A stretch of 64,000 nt of DNA from Acidimicrobiales bacterium (GTDB lineage: Bacteria; Actinomycetota; Acidimicrobiia; Acidimicrobiales; Poriferisodalaceae): positions 62,001 to 126,000 of the forward strand of contig JASLTG010000003.1 in NCBI GenBank assembly GCA_030743005.1, given 5' to 3'. The first letter of the stretch is position 1. Each line of letters starts with the position of its first letter. The notes beneath the pieces were generated by a model, which did no database searches, was not told the DNA's origin, and worked only from the letters and a program-made list of their open reading frames with translations. Below are positions 61,511 to 64,000 of this stretch, piece after piece. A program made the translations under genes and the position numbers.

Positions 61511-62337
61511 CCGTGCTCTCCATAAGAAACTTAGGTGTAGCGGTCGGTGACCAACAGATCCTCAATGGAGTTGACCTCGAAATCTCCTCTGGGCAGGTCC
61601 ATGCCGTGATGGGTCCCAATGGATCAGGTAAGAGCACCCTTTCAAACGCCATCATGGGGAAACCCGGATACCAAATCACCAGCGGCTCGCTTGAATTAGA
61701 TGGACAAGATCTCTCTTCTCTTCCCACATGGGCTCGTGCCCAAGCTGGGCTTTTCCTCGTTATGCAGTACCCAACCGAAGTTCCAGGAGTTTCTGTCCGC
61801 GAGACTTTGGAGTTTGCTTTAAAAGAACGAGGGCTTGAAGAGGTAGACGTCCAATCTCGGCTAATTGAGGAAGCCAAACAGATCGGACTGCAAAATGAAC
61901 TTCTGGACCGTGCCCTTAATGTTGATTTGTCAGGAGGAGAAAAGAAAAGGAATGAGACTGCTCAATTAGCAGTGTTGGGTCCTCAGATCGCAGTGTTAGA
62001 TGAACTTGACAGCGGGCTTGATATCGACGCGTTACGAGCATGCGCTGAACGTCTTGAGGCCATGACTGAGGAAGGATTAGGGGTGCTATGCATCACCCAC
62101 TATCACCGACTCCTCGATTATCTACCAGCTGACCGTGTCCACGTATTGGTGAACGGCCAAATCGTTGAAAGCGGTGGACCTGAACTCGCACGAGAACTAG
62201 AAGCTAATGGTTACTCCCGATTCACTGACTCTGACAGCGAGTCGGATGGAGTGTCGGTGGCAATCGGTGGACGGTCAGAGATAAACAGGGTCCTGGCAGC
62301 AGAACCAGAAGATCCGTTCGCGGACCCGCTCGCCTAG
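61507..62337 (+). CDS. sufC: Fe-S cluster assembly ATPase SufC
   Basis: A 276-residue ABC-type ATPase. Walker A GPNGSGKST (about 36-44), Q-loop region VMQYPTEVPGVSVRE, the signature LSGGEKKRNETAQLAVLG, Walker B IAVLDELDSGLDIDALR (with D-E-L-D, SufC-specific) and the switch His in CITHYHRLLDYL. It drives the conformational change of SufB-SufD. The C-terminal ~25 residues after the core are an acidic tail (DSDSESDG). It overlaps the Rieske gene. Confidence 0.96.
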   Translation: MTVLSIRNLGVAVGDQQILNGVDLEISSGQVHAVMGPNGSGKSTLSNAIMGKPGYQITSGSLELDGQDLSSLPTWARAQAGLFLVMQYPTEVPGVSVRETLEFALKERGLEEVDVQSRLIEEAKQIGLQNELLDRALNVDLSGGEKKRNETAQLAVLGPQIAVLDELDSGLDIDALRACAERLEAMTEEGLGVLCITHYHRLLDYLPADRVHVLVNGQIVESGGPELARELEANGYSRFTDSDSESDGVSVAIGGRSEINRVLAAEPEDPFADPLA

Positions 62338-62419
62338 ACCTGATGGTTAGTGCGACTTTTGGGACCCATTACACTTGTGGGAGTTCCACCCGGCTTAGCA
62401 GTATTGGGGGCGACAGAAA

Positions 62420-62710
62420 ATGAAACGCGAACTGCTCACGGCTGAACAACTAGTGAACCTCTCAACAGGACTACCTGATTGGGATGTTGCTTCGAATGGC
62501 TTAGAGCGCACTTTCGAATTTGGTGACTTTGTAGAGGCATTCTCGTTTATGTCAGCGGTCGCCCTTCATGCTGAACGTCTAGACCACCATCCTGAGTGGT
62601 CCAACGTATACGGGACGGTGCGGGTTCGGCTCACGACCCACGATCTGGGTGGAATCAGCGGACTTGACATCACGATGGCTGAACTCATACAAGGTCTTGC
62701 CAATGCGTGA
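62420..62710 (+). CDS. 4a-hydroxytetrahydrobiopterin dehydratase (PCD/DCoH family)
   Basis: A 96-residue protein with the PCD signature [26 protein letters not shown]: the catalytic H-H pair, the W/Y segment and the later H-D are all in order. The family dehydrates 4a-carbinolamine pterins, recycling pterin cofactor, and in many bacteria it also has unknown roles near molybdopterin or SUF genes. It lies 82 bp after sufC and overlaps the NUDIX gene by 8 bp. No aromatic amino-acid hydroxylase is nearby. Confidence 0.9.
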   Translation: [96 protein letters not shown]

Positions 62711-63167
62711 TCTAAGAGGCCTGCTCTTTCGGCTGTACAAGATGTTGTTGAGATTCCGACCAGCCAAACTCACTATTGGAGTGCGGGCGCTAGTTCTGGA
62801 TGAAGAAGACCGAATTTGTCTCGTGCGTCACAGTTACCGCGACGGTTGGTACTTGCCCGGAGGCGGTGTAAAAACCGGAGAGTCGTTGGTCGACGCCATG
62901 CAAAGAGAGTTACGCGAAGAGACCGGAGTGGAACTGCCGGAAACGCCACAAACCGTTCACGGTGTGTTTTCCTCATTTAGGGAACATAAGAGTGACCACA
63001 TAGTGGTTTTTGTAGTGAAAGATTGGTCCATCAGTTCTTCGGTGTCTCCTGAAATCGCCGAGGTTGCGTTTTTCGCTTCAGATGATTTGCCTGATGGGAC
63101 TTCGGCGGCGACGACCAGACGTATTAAAGAACAGATCACAGGAGTGCCACCAGGGCATCGTTGGTGA
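62703..63167 (+). CDS. NUDIX hydrolase
   Basis: About 154 residues. The NUDIX box is complete: GGGVKTGESLVDAMQREL-REETGV (G-x5-E-x7-R-E-x2-E-E-x-G). GVRALVLDEEDRICLVRHSYRDGWYLPGG is a common start. It hydrolyses nucleoside diphosphates linked to another group; the real substrate is unknown. ATG 62703 is chosen, overlapping the PCD stop by 8 bp; an earlier ATG at 62649 lies inside the PCD gene. It is convergent with sufU (4 bp between stops). Confidence 0.9.
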   Translation: MRDLRGLLFRLYKMLLRFRPAKLTIGVRALVLDEEDRICLVRHSYRDGWYLPGGGVKTGESLVDAMQRELREETGVELPETPQTVHGVFSSFREHKSDHIVVFVVKDWSISSSVSPEIAEVAFFASDDLPDGTSAATTRRIKEQITGVPPGHRW

Positions 63168-63171
63168 AGCC

Positions 63172-63639
63172 CTAGGCCTCTAGTTCGTCCAGTCCCGTTA
63201 ACAACGTGTTCCAGGACAGGGTCGCGCACTTGATGCGAACTGGGAACTTTACGACACCTTTGAGTGCTTCAAGGTCGCCGAGTTGAAACGTAGCCGTGGA
63301 GGCTGAGTCCAGTTCTTTCGGATCGATCGATTCCTCGTGAATCGACATCATGGACTTGAATTCCCGGGAGAGATCCCGGACCTCACTTATCGACTTACCT
63401 TGAACGGCCGCGGACATCATCGACGCCGAAGCTTGGCTGATCGAGCACCCCTGACCGGCGATTCGAAGCTCCGCCAAGGAGTCGTCTCTTAATTCGAAAG
63501 TGACGGTTACCTCATCCCCGCAGAGAGGGTTAAATCCCTCTGTTTTGTGTGCTGGCGGGGATTCGAGCTCCCCTCGATTACGGGGATTCTTGTAATGGTC
63601 AAGGATGATTTCCTTATAGAGATCTTCAAGTCCAGGCAC
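63172..63639 (-). CDS. sufU: Fe-S scaffold/sulfur-transfer protein SufU
   Basis: A 155-residue SufU. Its three zinc/sulfur-ligating cysteines are C40 (NPLCGDEV, with Asp42), C65 (GQGCSISQ) and C138 (IKCATLSW). YKEIILDHYKNPRNRG is the family N-terminus. SufU accepts sulfur from SufS and passes it to SufBCD. The insertion between C65 and C138 distinguishes it from IscU. It is 15 bp from sufS in the same transcript, convergent with the sufB-C operon. Confidence 0.95.
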   Translation of the reverse strand: MPGLEDLYKEIILDHYKNPRNRGELESPPAHKTEGFNPLCGDEVTVTFELRDDSLAELRIAGQGCSISQASASMMSAAVQGKSISEVRDLSREFKSMMSIHEESIDPKELDSASTATFQLGDLEALKGVVKFPVRIKCATLSWNTLLTGLDELEA

Positions 63640-63654
63640 GCGACATTCCCCCGT

Positions 63655-64000
63655 CTAGAGCGCAAACATTTCGCCAGCAGGCTCCAACGAATCAACTAGA
63701 GCATCAATATCTGACTCGTCGTTGTAAAGGTATAGGGAAGCGCGTGCTGTGGCGCCGACCCCTAGTTCCCTCATCAAAGGTTTTGCACAATGGTGGCCAG
63801 CCCGAATACAGATTCCTCTTTGGTCTAAGACTTGACTCAAATCATGAGGGTGAACGTCTCTGTATTGGATCGACAGTACTCCGCCGCGTTGGGAAGCATC
63901 TTTTGGGCCGTGGATTGTTAGTTCATCTCCATAACGGTCGTCCAAGGCGTTGAGGGCATATTCAGTGAGGCGAATTTCATGCTGACGAATCGCGGTCATC
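63655..64000 (-). CDS. sufS: Cysteine desulfurase SufS, C-terminal part (5' end outside window)
   Basis: The reading frame runs off the window edge. The ~115 residues seen are the C-terminus: VLSIQYRDVHPHDLSQVLDQRG and the catalytic-cysteine loop CIRAGHHCAKPLM (R-x-G-H-H-C-A), typical of type II desulfurases (SufS), followed by ASLYLYNDESDIDALVDSL. It removes sulfur from cysteine to feed SufU. The Met at 63999 is internal, since the PLP domain must lie upstream. Confidence 0.94.
   Translation of the reverse strand, partial: MTAIRQHEIRLTEYALNALDDRYGDELTIHGPKDASQRGGVLSIQYRDVHPHDLSQVLDQRGICIRAGHHCAKPLMRELGVGATARASLYLYNDESDIDALVDSLEPAGEMFAL

Overview
The window looks like a chromosomal segment of a free-living, probably marine actinobacterium, most likely class Acidimicrobiia. 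The grounds are indirect: about 50% GC, five luciferase-like (F420/FMN) oxidoreductases, a DUF501-Ppx/GppA pair, a SufU/Rieske-type SUF locus, long-chain acyl-CoA metabolism and dense, often overlapping genes. There are no mobile elements, CRISPR arrays or rRNA genes. No gene-free stretch exceeds about 210 bp.

Layout. 1-4 kb: end of an acyl-CoA dehydrogenase, MobA-like nucleotidyltransferase, CoxG, DUF501, Ppx/GppA, GNAT. 4-7 kb: RecB/Cas4-like nuclease divergent from a conserved hypothetical, tRNA-Leu(UAA), ketopantoate-reductase-like gene with an NTF2-like partner. 7-13.8 kb: P450 + alpha/beta hydrolase, LysR regulator divergent from inositol-3-phosphate synthase, LLM oxidoreductase + 2-hydroxyacid dehydrogenase. 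13.8-21.4 kb: a small-molecule catabolism and transport block (two MFS, one DMT transporter, NtaA-type monooxygenase, PhyH dioxygenase, SDR) that contains a GrdB-like selenoprotein. 21.5-27.7 kb: fused indolepyruvate ferredoxin oxidoreductase, then cystathionine beta-synthase and gamma-lyase (transsulfuration). 27.8-35 kb: ammonium transporter, phosphatase, M18 aminopeptidase, LLM, rhomboid, DUF4262, EamA, ornithine cyclodeaminase family. 35.3-41.3 kb: complete branched-chain amino-acid/amide ABC transporter (substrate-binding protein, LivH, LivM, LivG, LivF). 41-48 kb: LLM, SDR, GGDEF, cysteine-less thioredoxin-like protein, eIF2B-like protein, acyl-CoA dehydrogenase, MaoC, MutY. 48.4-51.3 kb: a selenium redox divergon, with a UGSC selenoprotein and a thioredoxin-fusion partner on one side and flavin reductase plus MauE/DoxX on the other. 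51-55.9 kb: oligopeptidase B, gamma-carbonic anhydrase, LLM, hypothetical. 56-64 kb: SUF iron-sulfur locus (sufB, two CitE/malyl-CoA-lyase-like genes, Cys4 protein, sufD, Rieske ferredoxin, sufC; sufU and sufS convergent) with a PCD and a NUDIX gene.

The strongest discovery is that two genes here are read through an in-frame TGA as selenocysteine. One is GrdB-like (19021..20166, Sec149 in a U-P-L-C motif). The other is UGSC-type (48367..48882, minus strand, Sec92 in U-G-S-C-T-S-C). Each TGA is followed at 17-18 nt by a perfect 6-7 bp hairpin whose 5-nt loop carries GUG at positions 2-4, as expected of a bacterial SECIS. A standard gene caller would break both genes in two. The UGSC gene lies 13 bp behind a thioredoxin-domain fusion protein (CPTC), which suggests a dedicated thiol/selenol relay. 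The selenocysteine machinery (selA, selB, selD, tRNA-Sec) is not in this window and must be encoded elsewhere.
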